Translations under genes and position numbers: made by a program | Notes under the pieces: model-generated | Seen by the model: the letters and a program-made list of their open reading frames with translations, nothing else | Told to the model about the DNA's origin: nothing | Database searches by the model: none | Assembly: GCF_001640805.2 (NCBI RefSeq) | Contig: NC_066835.1 | Location: forward strand, 10,544,130 to 10,608,129 | DNA: 64,000 nt | DNA from: Lates calcarifer | Lineage: Eukaryota > Chordata > Actinopteri > Centropomidae | Direction: 5' to 3' | In this document: positions 43,075 through 55,558 of the stretch, piece by piece | How positions within the stretch are numbered: the stretch's first letter is position 1 | Layout: each line of letters starts with the position of its first letter

Positions 43075-43380
43075 TGGAAAAGATCAGACACCCTCTCATC
43101 TGTTACCTAGAGACCTCACATTAATCCTGATGATGGAGAACTGCTTAAAAATGTGAATGTCACTTTTAATCTGCTACTTCTTGTCCATTTTGATTTTTCA
43201 ATAAACTTACCATATCCACGTCAAGGTTAGAATAAATACTGCATCCAAGCTGATATTAAAATATTCTAATTTTATTGATAACAAGAAGAGACTGAGTCAA
43301 AAATATTGTGGTATATAATTCAGGCAGTATCTCTTGGCTCTTATAATGATACAATATATTCTATATGTATGTATGGATTA
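43075..43380 (+). mobile_element. LINE (L1-like) 3' end relic, copy 1
   Basis: The stretch CTCATCTGTTACCTAGAG, then GAGAACTG, then GTGAATGTCACTTT and a later AAAAATATTGTG matches the 3' end of copy 2 at 45505-45800 in the same order. In copy 2 this follows the decayed C-terminus of an L1-like ORF2, so this is a second, more truncated 3' end. Confidence 0.55.
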
Positions 43381-43559
43381 TACAGTTAATTAACCTCACT
43401 GCCATAGCACTACACTCTATCATTCAAAGCCGGATTGAAATTACAAACACTAAGTTCAGAGGATGGAGATATACTGTTATATGGTGTATTATATGGTTCA
43501 TGAAAAAAGACTGCGTCAGAGTTGGGTTATTTGCATGATGAATAAATCTGTCTCCTTGT

Positions 43560-43690
43560 CAGAGTCAATTCAGTGGCAGGAAACAAGGGTGTCCTTTACC
43601 CTCATGTCTGTCGGCACTGGCCATCAGAGGTGGAGGAAGGTGGAGCTGGTTTTAACTGCTGTATACACTCATGGGTGGTCTGATCTATGA
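43560..43690 (+). pseudogene. Short reverse-transcriptase fragment (L1-like)
   Basis: Read in one frame, with frameshifts, the DNA at about 43583-43630 gives CPLPSCLSALAIR, which resembles the L1 reverse-transcriptase block G-T-R-Q-G-C-P-L-S-P followed by ALAI. The same block recurs near 43975. It is a dead fragment; nothing around it is open. Confidence 0.4.
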
Positions 43691-43849
43691 AAATGCATCA
43701 TATTTTATCAAATGATTGTCTACTGTAATGGAGCAAAAAAGTACAATATTTACCCATAAAATGAATAATGCAAAATTTCACATTATTTTTTCATGTAACT
43801 GTTCAGACATAAAAAGTTTAATTCCAGTGGATCTTAGTTGATCTGAGAA

Positions 43850-45800
43850 CAAGTTTTATCGTTGAGTGTAAAAATATCAGTATTCATCTTAAACAACCCA
43901 ACATGTGTGATACGTCTGTATTTGTAGGATGTGACCTCAGTGTTCACAGTGGTAGCAGCAGCCCTGGACAGGAGACAGGAGTATCCTTTATCACCATGTC
44001 TGTTTGTCTGTCTGTGACCAGAGAGTCCCTCTGAATCACCCACTCATGTCTTTCTATGGTTACAACACAACAGACCCAAGTAATAAAGTATCTAGTTACG
44101 TGGATGACATCCTGTTGAATGTTACCATGCTTTGTATCAGTATCGCAGCCAGGTCCATTTTAGAATTGCTGAGGTCATGCAGTATGTCCAAGTTCAGTGA
44201 TGTCTACAGCCCTGACTCCAGCCATCCTTCACAAATATAACCAATAGGGGCACGGCTGGATCGACCTGCTGGGGCAAGAATGACCTATCGAGAGGCCTTG
44301 TTAACCTCCCATTCCTTCCCATGCAATGTATATACATTTTTAATGGGGTGATACTACCAGGTCCCAAATGTCCTCTGAGGTAATTTCATTAAACTATAAC
44401 TATAAATTATAACTGGCACAAACCAGCTGATACACAGTAGGACTAGAGCTTTTGGGTCCCCGGGGTTAGTTGCCCACTTTGCCCTGCTGATACTATCAAT
44501 TTAGGGTCTTTTCCAGGTGAAGGATTAGTTGTTGGTTCTGCTAGTTTGTCTCCTGTTGTTAATTTTCTCAGTGTTGATGTCATTCAACCTAATATATGCT
44601 ATTACTGTTAGTGTACACAGCTTGAGAAGAATCTGAAAGCAAATTAAAGTTTGGCCTGGGTGAAGGGTGTTGTAAATCTTCTGCCAATAAATGGAAATCC
44701 AGCATTTGCATCACCCTGACTTGTCAATGGTCTCTCATAGTTGATGGGTATTGATATATGCATTATCAGTGACCTTCATCTGTTACTTCTGATTGTTGTT
44801 TAGCTGCAAGAGAAATTTGGACTTTCTATGAATAATGTCTTCAGGTTACTGCACATCAGCAATGACGTGAGCACCCACACATTTAATTTGTTTCTGTTTT
44901 TAAACACGTCATGCCTTATAAACAAAACCCTGCTGAGACAATACCTAATTTCTATAATGTTTAACAATCCCTTTTATGAAAACAGTCAAGACCAAATGGG
45001 AGAATGAACAGGAAACACACAGATCTGTGAGGAGATAGGAGTATCAGGTCTTGAGAAGATTCATTCTTGTTCCATTAATTCTGGGCTCATTCAGTTCAAA
45101 GTCATTCACAGACTCTATTATTCAAAGAAAAAAATCACACAAGATATAACCCGAGATCTCTCCACTATGTGATGATTGTAGCCTGGAGGAGGCAAACCTG
45201 ATTCACAGCTTCACCTTTTGTCCCACGATAGAAAATTATTGGTCTGAACTTTTTAAAACACTCTCTGAAGTAGTTAATATCTATAATGAACCAGACCCTG
45301 TTTTAATAGTTGTGGGAATCTCAGAGCTGATTTCAACACTGTAAAGGACAAAACAACAAATTCTCCCTCACTGCTCAATGCCTTACTAAGAATATCCTTC
45401 TTATGCACAGCACGAAAAAAGGTCGAATTATGTCTCAATGAATTAACCAACACTGTACACCCTGAAAGCAGAAGGTTCTTGTTAAATGACAGACTTAGAG
45501 TTTGATAAGATCTGGCAGCCTATCATCTGTTACCTAGAGCCATTAAACATTAATACCAGGGATCGAGAACTGCATGTAGATTTGAATTTTATGTTGTTTG
45601 TTATTCTTTACTAGAGAACTGTGAATGTCACTTTCATTTCAGCTACTACTTGTATTCCATTTTAATAATAACCACCCCTAAGTGAGAATTAATACTGTAT
45701 GGCCACAACAGTAGCTATTGCATTCAAGCATTATTTTATTAATGCTTGAATGCAGTGTAAAAAATATTGTGATATCTAATTTTGTTAATATTGTTTTGAC
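43850..45800 (+). mobile_element. Decayed L1-like LINE ORF2 with 3' UTR, copy 2
   Basis: Broken pieces of an L1-like ORF2 appear in order: YPLSPCLFV (about 43981), the catalytic block YVDDILL (44097-44117; the family consensus is YADD), KFSDVYSPDSS, then much later LIQFKVIHRLYYSKKK and LSTMCDDCSLEEANLIHS with FTFCPTIENYWSELF (about 45088-45255). Last comes FDKIWQPIICYLE (about 45500-45537). The spacing fits the fish L1 ORF2 C-terminus, but stops and frameshifts occur throughout, so it is dead. The 3' part matches copy 1. Confidence 0.6.
45717..45756. repeat. Short near-perfect inverted repeat
   Basis: Arms 45717-45733 and 45740-45756 (ATTGCATTCAAGCATTA and TAATGCTTGAATGCAGT) pair over 16-17 bases with a six-base loop. 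It lies in the tail of LINE copy 2. Confidence 0.7.
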
Positions 45801-46679
45801 TTTTGTGATGTACAACAGGCATACAGTAGTAGTATGTACAAGTACAGTACATATACGACCTATAGGTTCAAAAACACCAGCTAGACACACTGTGATAACC
45901 ACAACTTACAGAGATGACTGAGCATAGGCCTCAGGAAGTGCGTCATCCAAAAGCTAGCAGACATTGCTATGTGTGTGCATCACTGCTCTGTCTCCCCCCC
46001 CCACACACATACACCTCTACACAAGTTTGTCATACTATAATGACACTTCACTGACTTAATATACTACGTCACACTCAACACAAATACCATAAATTCAAGA
46101 TCGGGCCATTTTTTTTATCCCCTAAGAAAAGTCATCCACTGACAACTGGTGTGGATATAATATAAAAGTTGTCCTGAAAAGTGGTTTATGACAGAAACAC
46201 ACACACTCACACTCACACATATACACACACTCACACCTGCTGTCAGTATGGTTGGCATGTGTGCACACAGGACAGAGACTCAGCGGCGCTCGTTTCCCGT
46301 TACGCGTGCACAGAAATGCCGCCACTGTTGTGGCTTGTTATATAAACACACCTCATTAGAAAGTGCACAGCTGACTGTGTGTTTGTATGTGTGTGTCATA
46401 CTGTTACATCAGTTCCAGGGCCTCGCTGAGGTGCGGCAATGTCTGTTTAAAGACCTTACTAGAAGTGGGATTAGAGTGGCCCTCGTCTCAGGGAGGCAGT
46501 GAAGGGTAAACTCACTATCTCTTCTGGTAGACACATAAAGTAAAACCTTATATCATCAAATATTTATCTACAGCCTTACCTTGAAAACTACAGGTTCACA
46601 TTATGTATAAACTTAAATGGTGTCAGTGTTTGTCAATAGTGAGTTCATAACTTATAAATGTTTTTAAATCCATGTTATG

Positions 46680-47290
46680 CTGTTTAAAGAAATATTTAGA
46701 CATTTTATGAAGTTATAATAATATATAATAATAATGAGATTGACATTGTCATCAATGGTAAATGTGAAGCTACAGAGAGAGCTGGTTAGCATAGTTTAGC
46801 TTAGCACAGATGTAAGGCAACAAAGTCCACCTTCTTAGTGCTTTATCACCTCTAAAGCTCACCAATTAATATGTTGTATCTCATTTTTAACCCCTACTTA
46901 AAGTGTGTTAGGTGTTTTATGTGACTTTTTCTAAGCTGGGGGCGGTTACTGTCTTGAATCGTTGCTAGGTACCTCGCACATAACTTCTGCCACCCATAAA
47001 ATGGCAAATTTTTATATTTACACTTTTGTTTTTGTACTGATTCGACAATTGATATATAACTTGTTGAAAAGTGAGGTTTAATGGTGCTGGTGAGCAGATT
47101 TTGATATCTTGGAAAGAGCTAGGCTAGCTGTTTCCCTATTTTCAGTCTTAATGCTAAGCTAACCGGCAGCTAGCTGTAGCTACATAGCTCCCGTGCAATC
47201 ATGAGAGTGGCATCAATCTTCTCATCTAACTCTGGCTTACTAAAAGCAAATGAGCTTATTTTCCAAAATGTAAGACAATTTCTTTACTAC
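46680..47290. mobile_element. Fold-back (long inverted repeat) non-autonomous element, teleost MITE-like
   Basis: The left end (TTTAAAGAAATATTTAGACA) is the inverse of the right end (ATGTAAGACAATTTCTTTAC). The inner arms also pair: GCTGGTTAGCATAGTTTAGC and CTTAGC on the left against GCTAAGCTAACCGGCAGC on the right, and CACCTCTAAAGCTCACCAAT against GTGAGGTTTAATGGTGCTGG. The centre lies near 46960-47000. I recall this structure as a very common teleost palindromic element. There is no coding sequence. Arms have diverged, so it is old. Confidence 0.7.
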
Positions 47291-47469
47291 TTGCTCAAGT
47301 TTTGTGAATGTTTGATCACGAATAGGAGGCCATGTTTTTTTTTCTTCTTATTTACCATTACATCACAGATCCAGAGTAACTTACACCATCACTTCTGAAT
47401 CTGCCCATGTAGACATTGCTTTCTCCTTTGATCATCAGTGTGTGTAAATGTCTGTGTGTGCATGTGTGT

Positions 47470-47610
47470 ACAAGAGATCGAGTGACACCTCAACAAGTGA
47501 AGCTCATAAATATTAATAGGGGCCTCGTGAATATTCAGAGGGCTGGCTATGAATATTTAAACTATGATGGAGCATGTGGCCCGGGTGACTAGACAGCCAC
47601 AGACAAGAAA
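47470..47610. other. Candidate conserved non-coding element
   Basis: Non-repetitive block with clustered ATAAATATTAATA and GAATATT words and a GC-rich end (GGCCCGGGTGACTAGACAG). It looks like regulatory DNA, but that is impression only, with no alignment. Confidence 0.2.
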
Positions 47611-48906
47611 CAGACAAATAGACCTCCTCCTTTGCTTCTTAACCTCAGTGAGATGCAGCAGTGCAGCCTTTCTTTTAGGCTACATTAATTCTAATTAAGA
47701 ATACATAATTTTTATGATTTTGTTGTCATGTGAACTGCTCGGGACAAGAATAATGGTCCTCATGATGTTTTTCAACACACTACTGGCTTCTGTGTTTAAA
47801 TGAAGCAAACCTGCTGAGTGGAGACTTCCTAATTCAAACATTGCAAACTGTCCACATACAGTATATAACATAACCAGAAGCAGTTTTAACATGTATACTA
47901 TTTATACCATATATAGACCATATTATAGAACCATCACTGACATGTCATAACTGCACTGATTCACCCTCTTATTTTCATATCACAGTTACATCCCTTCCAA
48001 CTACCACTGGCCCATTTGTTTATTGTTAATTCTGTACATTTGATTATCTTTATATGGACATATTATTTTTGCTGCTGTTTGTACTAAACAGCTATAGAGC
48101 TGAATCTAAGTCAGTCTCATTTTTGTCATGTTAAATACTGTATCTGATTATAAATTATGTATGAAAGCACATTTGAATCCCTTACAGTATGATAAAGCAC
48201 CATTAATACTCATGTCAGAAAATCTATTACTCTATATGAATTCACAATTATGCTAATTTACATACAATTAATTTTAGAATGCTGTTTTTAAATGATCATA
48301 GTGAAACTATAAGTCTAACTAGGCTGTAACTAACTATACATAGCAAACATTTTGTGATTATATTTCTTAATATGTGTTAATATTCCTATAAGAAACCATT
48401 TTACATGGTAATCTAAAGGTAGTTAAAGATCCTATGAATAGGTTACATCTTAAAATAGTGTATCATCTACCCAGAGTCACAATTCTGCATCACAACAGGG
48501 TTTACATTAGTAACAGAGATTTCACTATTCTGATTGGTAGGATGCAGGCAGATGTCACTGCTGTTTTGCATCACAAATTAAGAATTTGCTTGTAAATGTA
48601 TCTGAAGATGTTGTGTGTAAATGTTAATAAAGCTGCTGCAGAGAGTAGAGAGGGATAAAGTGAAGCAGAGCAGATCCCAGTGTAGGGTCTGGAGATTAGG
48701 ATGGGCCTTTTGAGTAGGTTTCAGAGGTACAATTTCCTGATTTCACCAGGACTGACGATTATAATTAGAGGCATCATTCAGTGTTTTATTTCACACCCAC
48801 AATACAAACAGAGAACATTAACCTTGCTTGATGATGCTCCTGTGGTCACACCTTTATGCAATGCCCTATGATCTAAACTGTACCTATAACTGGGGGTACC
48901 TGAGGT

Positions 48907-48932
48907 AAAAAAAAAAAAAAAAAAAAAAAAAA
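48907..48932. repeat. Poly(A) run
   Basis: An uninterrupted run of 26 A. It is not preceded by a poly(A) signal or followed by a visible target-site duplication, so it is not clear retroposon evidence. Confidence 0.85.
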
Positions 48933-49829
48933 GTGTACGAAGCCCTGATGTAACTCTCTGGGGAAAGAGGATGATGAATTTAGATGCAGTGCGTCAGCAG
49001 TCAGAATTACAAAACTATGAGCACAGTGAAGAATAATATGGTTTGAAACGTGGGTTGGGCTGAGAGTGCGCACTCAGATTGTGCCAGCGCAGAGCTAAAA
49101 CAGTTAGGAGCCTGGGAGTGGGGTGAAGGAAGCATCAGTATGAAGAATCCACCTGACTGGTTTTATTTTCTGATCAATGAGAGTGACTCACGCTGTGGAT
49201 CACCTTCCGCTGCCAACGGAGATGGTCCAAGACGGGGCTTGTGCTCTGTGGACAAGGCTAAAATTCGATGTGCGTAAACGCGGCCACCTACACACACACG
49301 TATATACTGTATCAGAGTGTATGAGAAATGTGTGTGAAGGTGAAGGAAGTGCACCTGTCAAGTGATAGACCTCAGCAGTGCAATGGCTGTGTGGGTTTGT
49401 GGTCTATAACGGATGTTTGACAGGCTGATGAGCTCTGGCACTAACACACTGCTTCCTCCACACATTCTCTCCCCTCCTCTGCCTGTCTTCTCATCTCTTC
49501 AGGCGGTGGGTGTAAACTCCCTCCTTTTTCTTCCTAAATGCCGCTCTTTCCATCTCCACTCTCTTCCCTCCTGCTCCTCAAATCCTTCTATGCATGTTGT
49601 TTTCGCTGATTGCGAGTTTGACAGGTCTTCAGAGAGAGAAACGCAGAGGGAGAGGAATCAAACAATCTCCTCAATTAGACAGCCCACACAAACGTACGTC
49701 TGAACTCTATACCATCTTCATCAGTTGTCGCAGTTTTCATCTTTCTGTCGGCAGACACCTTTGTTCCAGAGTTGAAAACACACTGTTCACAACAAAGGCA
49801 GAGAAAACCATTTAGCTTTGAAGAACAGA

Positions 49830-50065
49830 AAGCCGCGACAAGCTTTTAAGGTTTATTTGCATCGAGAGGAGGGAGTCTCTCTGCTTTCTCTGCCTTAATT
49901 GACCCATCAGTTTGCCTGAAATTTGCAAAGGCTACATAGCGGCCACTAATGTGAGGGCATTCACGATGCAAATGGATTTCTGACTGATTTTGTCATAAGA
50001 TTTAATATAATCTCACATTTTCAGGGGCTACATTTCAGCAGCTTCAGCACAATTAAGGAGGAAAG
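49830..50065. other. Candidate conserved non-coding element
   Basis: A stretch free of microsatellites, with two octamer-like sites (TTATTTGCAT near 49854 and GATGCAAATGG near 49966), CTTAATTGACC and ACAATTAAGG homeodomain-like words. Such a mix is typical of developmental enhancers in gene deserts. No comparison could be made. Confidence 0.25.
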
Positions 50066-50312
50066 GGGAAGATGAGGAAGTTGCTGTTATGGTCCAGTGT
50101 CATGCAATAATTATACCTGCTAACTAAAAATGGAAAGATCCTGTTATACTTGTAAGAAAATTCTAAGGTTTTCAAGTTTTATAGGGAACTAAGACACAAA
50201 GTACAGTACACAGAACCTCTTTGGTTTTGTTTCGCTAACCACATTTTCAGCTGTCACTGAGAGCTGATGACTAAACATCAAAGAAACACACTTAATCTAA
50301 CAGTGTTAGATC

Positions 50313-50314
<2 letters not shown>

Positions 50315-50353
<39 letters not shown>
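50315..50353. repeat. (CA)n microsatellite
   Basis: Pure CA run of about 38 bases, followed by purine-rich AGAAAAAGAGAAAG. Confidence 0.9.
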
Positions 50354-50356
<3 letters not shown>

Positions 50357-51309
50357 CAGAGAGACAGCAGGCTACGAAGAAAAAGAGAAAGAGAAAGTAA
50401 AACAGCAGGAGGCAAAGAGGAAGTGAGACATGTACAAGTCCATACAGGACCTCCGGATGGTCAATAATGGGATGAGTCAATAGTGTAGTAATACCATGGT
50501 GCACTGCAGCATACCTGGAGGGGCTAAGACCTGTTGATGCAATCAGTGGTGGATATCTCGAGTTTTCTTCTTTCCTCCCATCTGTCTCCTCTCCACTTGG
50601 CTGTCAACCTCTCGCAGCCCCCACTCTCCCTCTTTCCTCCCACAACTCCTGACTTCCTCTCCTCTCCTCTCCTCTCCTCCCTCTCGTTATGCATGTTACC
50701 TGGAAAAGAAAACGCCGGCTCTGCAAAAGTCAGTTCTTGGAGATGAAGGGAGGGAAAAAAAAGAAAAGAAGAAGAAATCAGCCACATTTTCACATGTCAT
50801 TCACACCACCTCATTATGCTATTTTAGTCATGCTTTCTCTTTCACTTCTCTTTTGGGATTGTATCTTTATCCTGCTCATGTGATACTGCCTCCTAATTTT
50901 ATTTCACTGTAAAGAAGACTGCATGTAGATACAGTTTCACTGTTTATTACTAAAGCTGTGCTGGGGTATTGAATGGATTTTTTTTATTTTTTTGCCCTGA
51001 TGCTCCCTTTATACAATTTTAGTTCAAGTATAAAAACAAACAGGTTGACATTTGAAAGATTTTCCTCTCACAGCAGTGACAAACTTTCTTTCTGGCTCCA
51101 TTTTTCACCTCATCCATCTTCTTTCTTTCTTTCTTTCCTGCACATACATCCTCCTCCTCCCTTGTTCCTCCAATTCTAAGGAACTCAATCTTTTCCCTCC
51201 CTCCATCCAAACCTTCATTTCTTCTCTTCTTCCTTCCTTGTAATTGTCTTTCATCATTTCCTCCATTCATCACTCCCCTCTTTCTCCGCATCCTAACTCT
51301 CATCTTGTA

Positions 51310-51610
51310 TCACTGACCTGGAAGCCTCGGAGCCTGTTCTCTCAGCCGTGGGCATCATGACCATAAGCTGAGTCGCAAGGCTATTTATATTTGTTCCTAA
51401 TGAGGTGAGATTTCTCTCCGCCATAGCAACGGTCTCTATGGATACCCTGCACTTGGATACCAGATCCCATCCTGTTTTAAATGTCTTATTATGGGCTGCG
51501 CTTTCCCTCGTGTATCGTAGCCTAATTAATTCTGAATTATCACCCTTTGCTGTGTGAACGGTGCAGATATGCCCTGATATTACCATCGAGCTGACGGCAT
51601 CAGCACAAGT
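51310..51610. other. Candidate conserved non-coding element with X-box-like site
   Basis: Complex, non-repetitive block. It contains CCATAGCAACGGTCTC and CTATGGATACC (51422-51445), which resemble an RFX X-box, plus CCTAATTAATTCTGAATTA and GGCTATTTATA. It looks like an enhancer but has not been compared with other genomes. Confidence 0.28.
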
Positions 51611-52170
51611 TTACATCAAAAACACAGATTAACATTCCACCGGTCAATTTGCAGCATCAAAAAGATCAATATTAAAGCACTTAGGCATGCAACCTGATGC
51701 GCAGCTCACTTGTTTTAAATTGTCAACTTCTGCAACAAGCTGAAGGGAGTAGGGACCTCTACAGGTGCTCTCATTATTTGGTCTGAAACACATACACACA
51801 GGAGGAGTATGTGTCTTCTGAGAGGCTGATGGGTGTGCTATTGATCAGGTCTGAGCCAAGTGAGGAGCCGGATGCAGCACGAGACCCAGGCAGCCGAGTT
51901 CAGATCATTAGAGGATCTCTGCGGCTGGGGTCACACAGGTGTTGAGACCCGCCATCTCATTTCCTGCCACAAAGCGAGACAACCAATCAATAAAGACGGC
52001 AGAGTTACTTCTGGAGAAAGCCACAGAGGTGTAAGCGTGCACACACACACACACACATATATGGACGGTCTGTGTGTCTTTGTATTTACAGTAAGACTTG
52101 GAAATGTTCCCCGCTTTCGCCCCGATGACAGACACTGAGACAGCTGCATGCACATGTACTCACACAGGTA

Positions 52171-52173
<3 letters not shown>

Positions 52174-52238
<65 letters not shown>
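52174..52238. repeat. Long (CA)n microsatellite
   Basis: The longest CA run in the window, about 65 bases without interruption. Confidence 0.95.
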
Positions 52239-52240
<2 letters not shown>

Positions 52241-54329
52241 GACAGGTGCTGCATTGTTATGGCATGTCCAACTCTGGCAGCTTGTTTTCCTCAGACCTCT
52301 CACCCTGTGTGATGACTCAGAGACGGGGAGATGAAAGGAGAGGCAGGGACAGGGGGTGGGGGAGGAGGAGGAGAAGAAGGGCCGGGGTGGGGTGGGGGGC
52401 TCTGACAGGAGGGAACGTAGGGGCCTGAGATAGCTTCAGTGTAAGGAGGTTAAGTAAATCATATCATTAATGCTATGTTAAGAGATTGCTTTGACCTCTG
52501 CTTGGCTGTCTGCATATGCAAGCTCGTGTGTATGTGTCTGGCCTTTGTCCCACTAAAGCAGGTGGCAGCAATGACGTCCGTCTTCTTCCCAGCAGCACGC
52601 ACACACACACAAACACTCACTAACACACCTTCTCTCTCCCGCTCTGTGCTCTCCAGTGTCAGTCCCACTAGATTCTATCGTGCTTGAAATTCACCCATCA
52701 TATCGGGTGGCCTCACCGCGCTGCTCGCTGACACAAGGGGCGTGCTCGCATTGCAAAGACACCCACACATGCGCGCACTCACGCACGCACGCATGCACAC
52801 GCACACACAGGAACACACCGCGCAGTGGACTGACTTGATTATACAAGCAGAGCAGCTCAACCTGACAGAGGAACAGGCACCAAAAAGGAAACACGAAAAG
52901 AATATAAAAGGCTTATTTGCCCGTGTTGTATAAGCATGTTTCATCTTCCCACTCTCGCCTACCCTCACCCACACAGGTTAGATCCAATAGCTGGTGCCAG
53001 GCCTCTCTATCTTGCAACACAAACATCTCCGTGTGAAGGAATATTGCAGTCGAGTTCTTTTTCATAATCTCTTCCCTCTACACCCACACATGCACAGAGT
53101 GAGGGGGTGAGAGGGAGACGGGGGTAAAAAGGAGAGCTGGTAAAAGAAAATGAAAAGAGGAGAGGTGAGGGGGGGCGGAGCGGAAGAGAGAGAGAGAGAA
53201 GTGCTCATGAGAGCCAGGAGGTAGTTGTTATAGTAACTGTGTCTCTATACCTGTCAATCAGAGCTATTTCAGGCATCTCGCTTCTATGGGGGGGAAAAAA
53301 AGAAATTGTACATACCAGGGCCACAGGGCTGTTTCGCTGAGGCAAAATTATCAGCCAACGCACATGCACTGATACCGGCAACTTGTAAGCTGATAGACTG
53401 ATCAAATTAACACCGTAAATGAGATTTCAGCACTATGTCATTCTTACTTTAAAAAAAAAAAAGATTCTCACATTTCTACTTCACACTGCAGTTTATAAAA
53501 AGAATATGAAAAGCAAAATGACAGCCAGAGCATCCGCACACTTTTCTGCACTAAAGAAGGGTTATCACAGTTTTTTCAATTACACCAGAGAAAAAGCTGC
53601 AAAAAGAAGTGAATTAAAGCTGCACCTCCTTATCTTTTTTTTCCCCTCACAGCCCTGTCAGATAAACCTAAGTAACCTCTCATTGACATCACTCATCATG
53701 TTTCTAATTTCATTCCAGTTGATTTTAAACTAGATATTATTTAACAGTGTCATGCTGAAGCTGGACCTTCCACCATTTATTTATCCATTATGTTCAACTA
53801 ATGCTATCAACCATTTATCCAATACTTAGTTTCATCCATTTTACCTTTACCCAACTAGCGTTTTTAACCCACTTATCTGTTACTTTTATATAAATAGCTC
53901 AATAGTTTATTTTTTTTTTGCCCAACTACTCCAACTGTTTATTCTTTACTTTTAAATAGCCATATGAACTGATTTTTTGTTAACTATTTCAACCATTTAT
54001 CCTCAATTTTAGCTGACAGTTTAGACTTCCTAGCTTGCTTGCTAATTAGTTCTCACACTCTCACTCCCAACACCTGCTTTTATAAATGAGTTGAGCTGCT
54101 CACTCTATCTTTACATGTCCCCTCTGGCAAATGAGAAAATATAGCCCTGGGGTTGCGACTCTCTGTATTAGAAAATATGTTTCCTTAATGAAGAATTTCT
54201 GTATAATTATCAACATCCTAGCCAAAGAAAACCCTCTTATTCAGCCCTATATTGTGGACAAAACACATGGTAAGGAGGAGAGGAAAAAGCCAGGAGAGAG
54301 AAAAGAGTGGGGGAGTAAGAATAGTGTGA

Positions 54330-54545
54330 GCACCAATATGGCTGAGTGCTGAGTTTGGGAGCCATTAGGCAGAAGGTAATTAATACCTGTCACCGCAGTG
54401 CTCTGTTCACTGCCTTTATTCTGTTTCAGACCAATTAAAATATGACACTCCTCCGGTGGAGAACGTCTTGTTAAAATTAAGCGCCTGAGACACACAGACA
54501 CCTTTGATAAACACATCTAGAGCTACAATTGGCTTTGGCAGCAAC
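54330..54545. other. Candidate conserved non-coding element with paired homeodomain-type site
   Basis: Contains AAGGTAATTAATACCTGT (near-palindromic TAAT/ATTA pair, about 54375), GACCAATTAAAATATGAC and GTTAAAATTAAGCGCC, in a block free of simple repeats. Inference from word content only. Confidence 0.25.
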
Positions 54546-54688
54546 GGCATGCTGTATAGATAGATAGAGAGGGAGAGAGAGAGGGAGAAACATGGCTGTG
54601 TGTATGTGTTGTGTCACTTCCAGTAGGAGATGGGAGCTGTTAGATCTGATTAAAAGTGTGTATCCTTCCTTGTGAGTTTCACTCTCTC

Positions 54689-54689
<1 letters not shown>

Positions 54690-54720
<31 letters not shown>
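54690..54720. repeat. (CA)n microsatellite
   Basis: Pure CA run of about 31 bases. Confidence 0.9.
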
Positions 54721-54722
<2 letters not shown>

Positions 54723-55517
54723 GGAGACTGACGTGATGTTATGAGACATGTATGAGCCAAGAGATACTGACCAGTGAAGACAACTCACTGCCAATGATTT
54801 GCAGCTTGGAAGGCAAGGACAGACGAATGGTAAGCAAAAACAGATGAGCCAGGGGAGAGGGAGGAGAAAAAAATGGAGGAGAGAGCAGCTGAGGATATAA
54901 AAAGACAGGTGGTATACAGAAAAAAAAGATTAGGAGCAAAGGAAAATATGATGAAGAGAGCATGATAGGAGGAAAAACAAAAAAATGGGAGAACGCACAG
55001 GGAAAAAATGAAGTGAAATATGGTGGATTCTTTTTTTTTTTTTTAAAGAGTTGAGCTGATAGGAACTCAAGAAGACAGATTAGACGCAGAGAAGAGAGAG
55101 GAAAATGGAGAGAGGTGGAGTGATGGATGCAGGCAGGGGACCAGCAGCTCTCTGCCAACATCTCCATGCATCCTTCCAGACATCACACTGCGCTGCCATC
55201 TGCCTTCCTGCCACACACGCACACACACATACACTGAAACACACACACACACAGGGAGGAAATATGTGAAATCATTAGCGTCTCCTGACACTGAATAAAT
55301 ATCTGGGGATGAAATCTATCTGTGGAGAAATCACCTGCGGGGAAATATGATTGGATGAGATCACGACCTCACTGGAACGTAATTTGCATGTCATCTAAAT
55401 GGGATCTGCCCTCAGTGCTCGTGGAGGTCAAAAGGCGCCCGATTAGTTGAATGGGACGACTCCCTCCCTGATTGGCTGAAAGGAGCAACAATGGCAGGTG
55501 AAGTGCATGCTCTGCTC

Positions 55518-55518
<1 letters not shown>

Positions 55519-55558
<40 letters not shown>

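Noticed and set aside
42200..55500. A missing protein-coding gene in the large interval
   Set aside because: Apart from LINE pieces I found no frame with domain-like content or paired splice signals; human also has a long gene-poor interval between ARPP21 and PDCD6IP.
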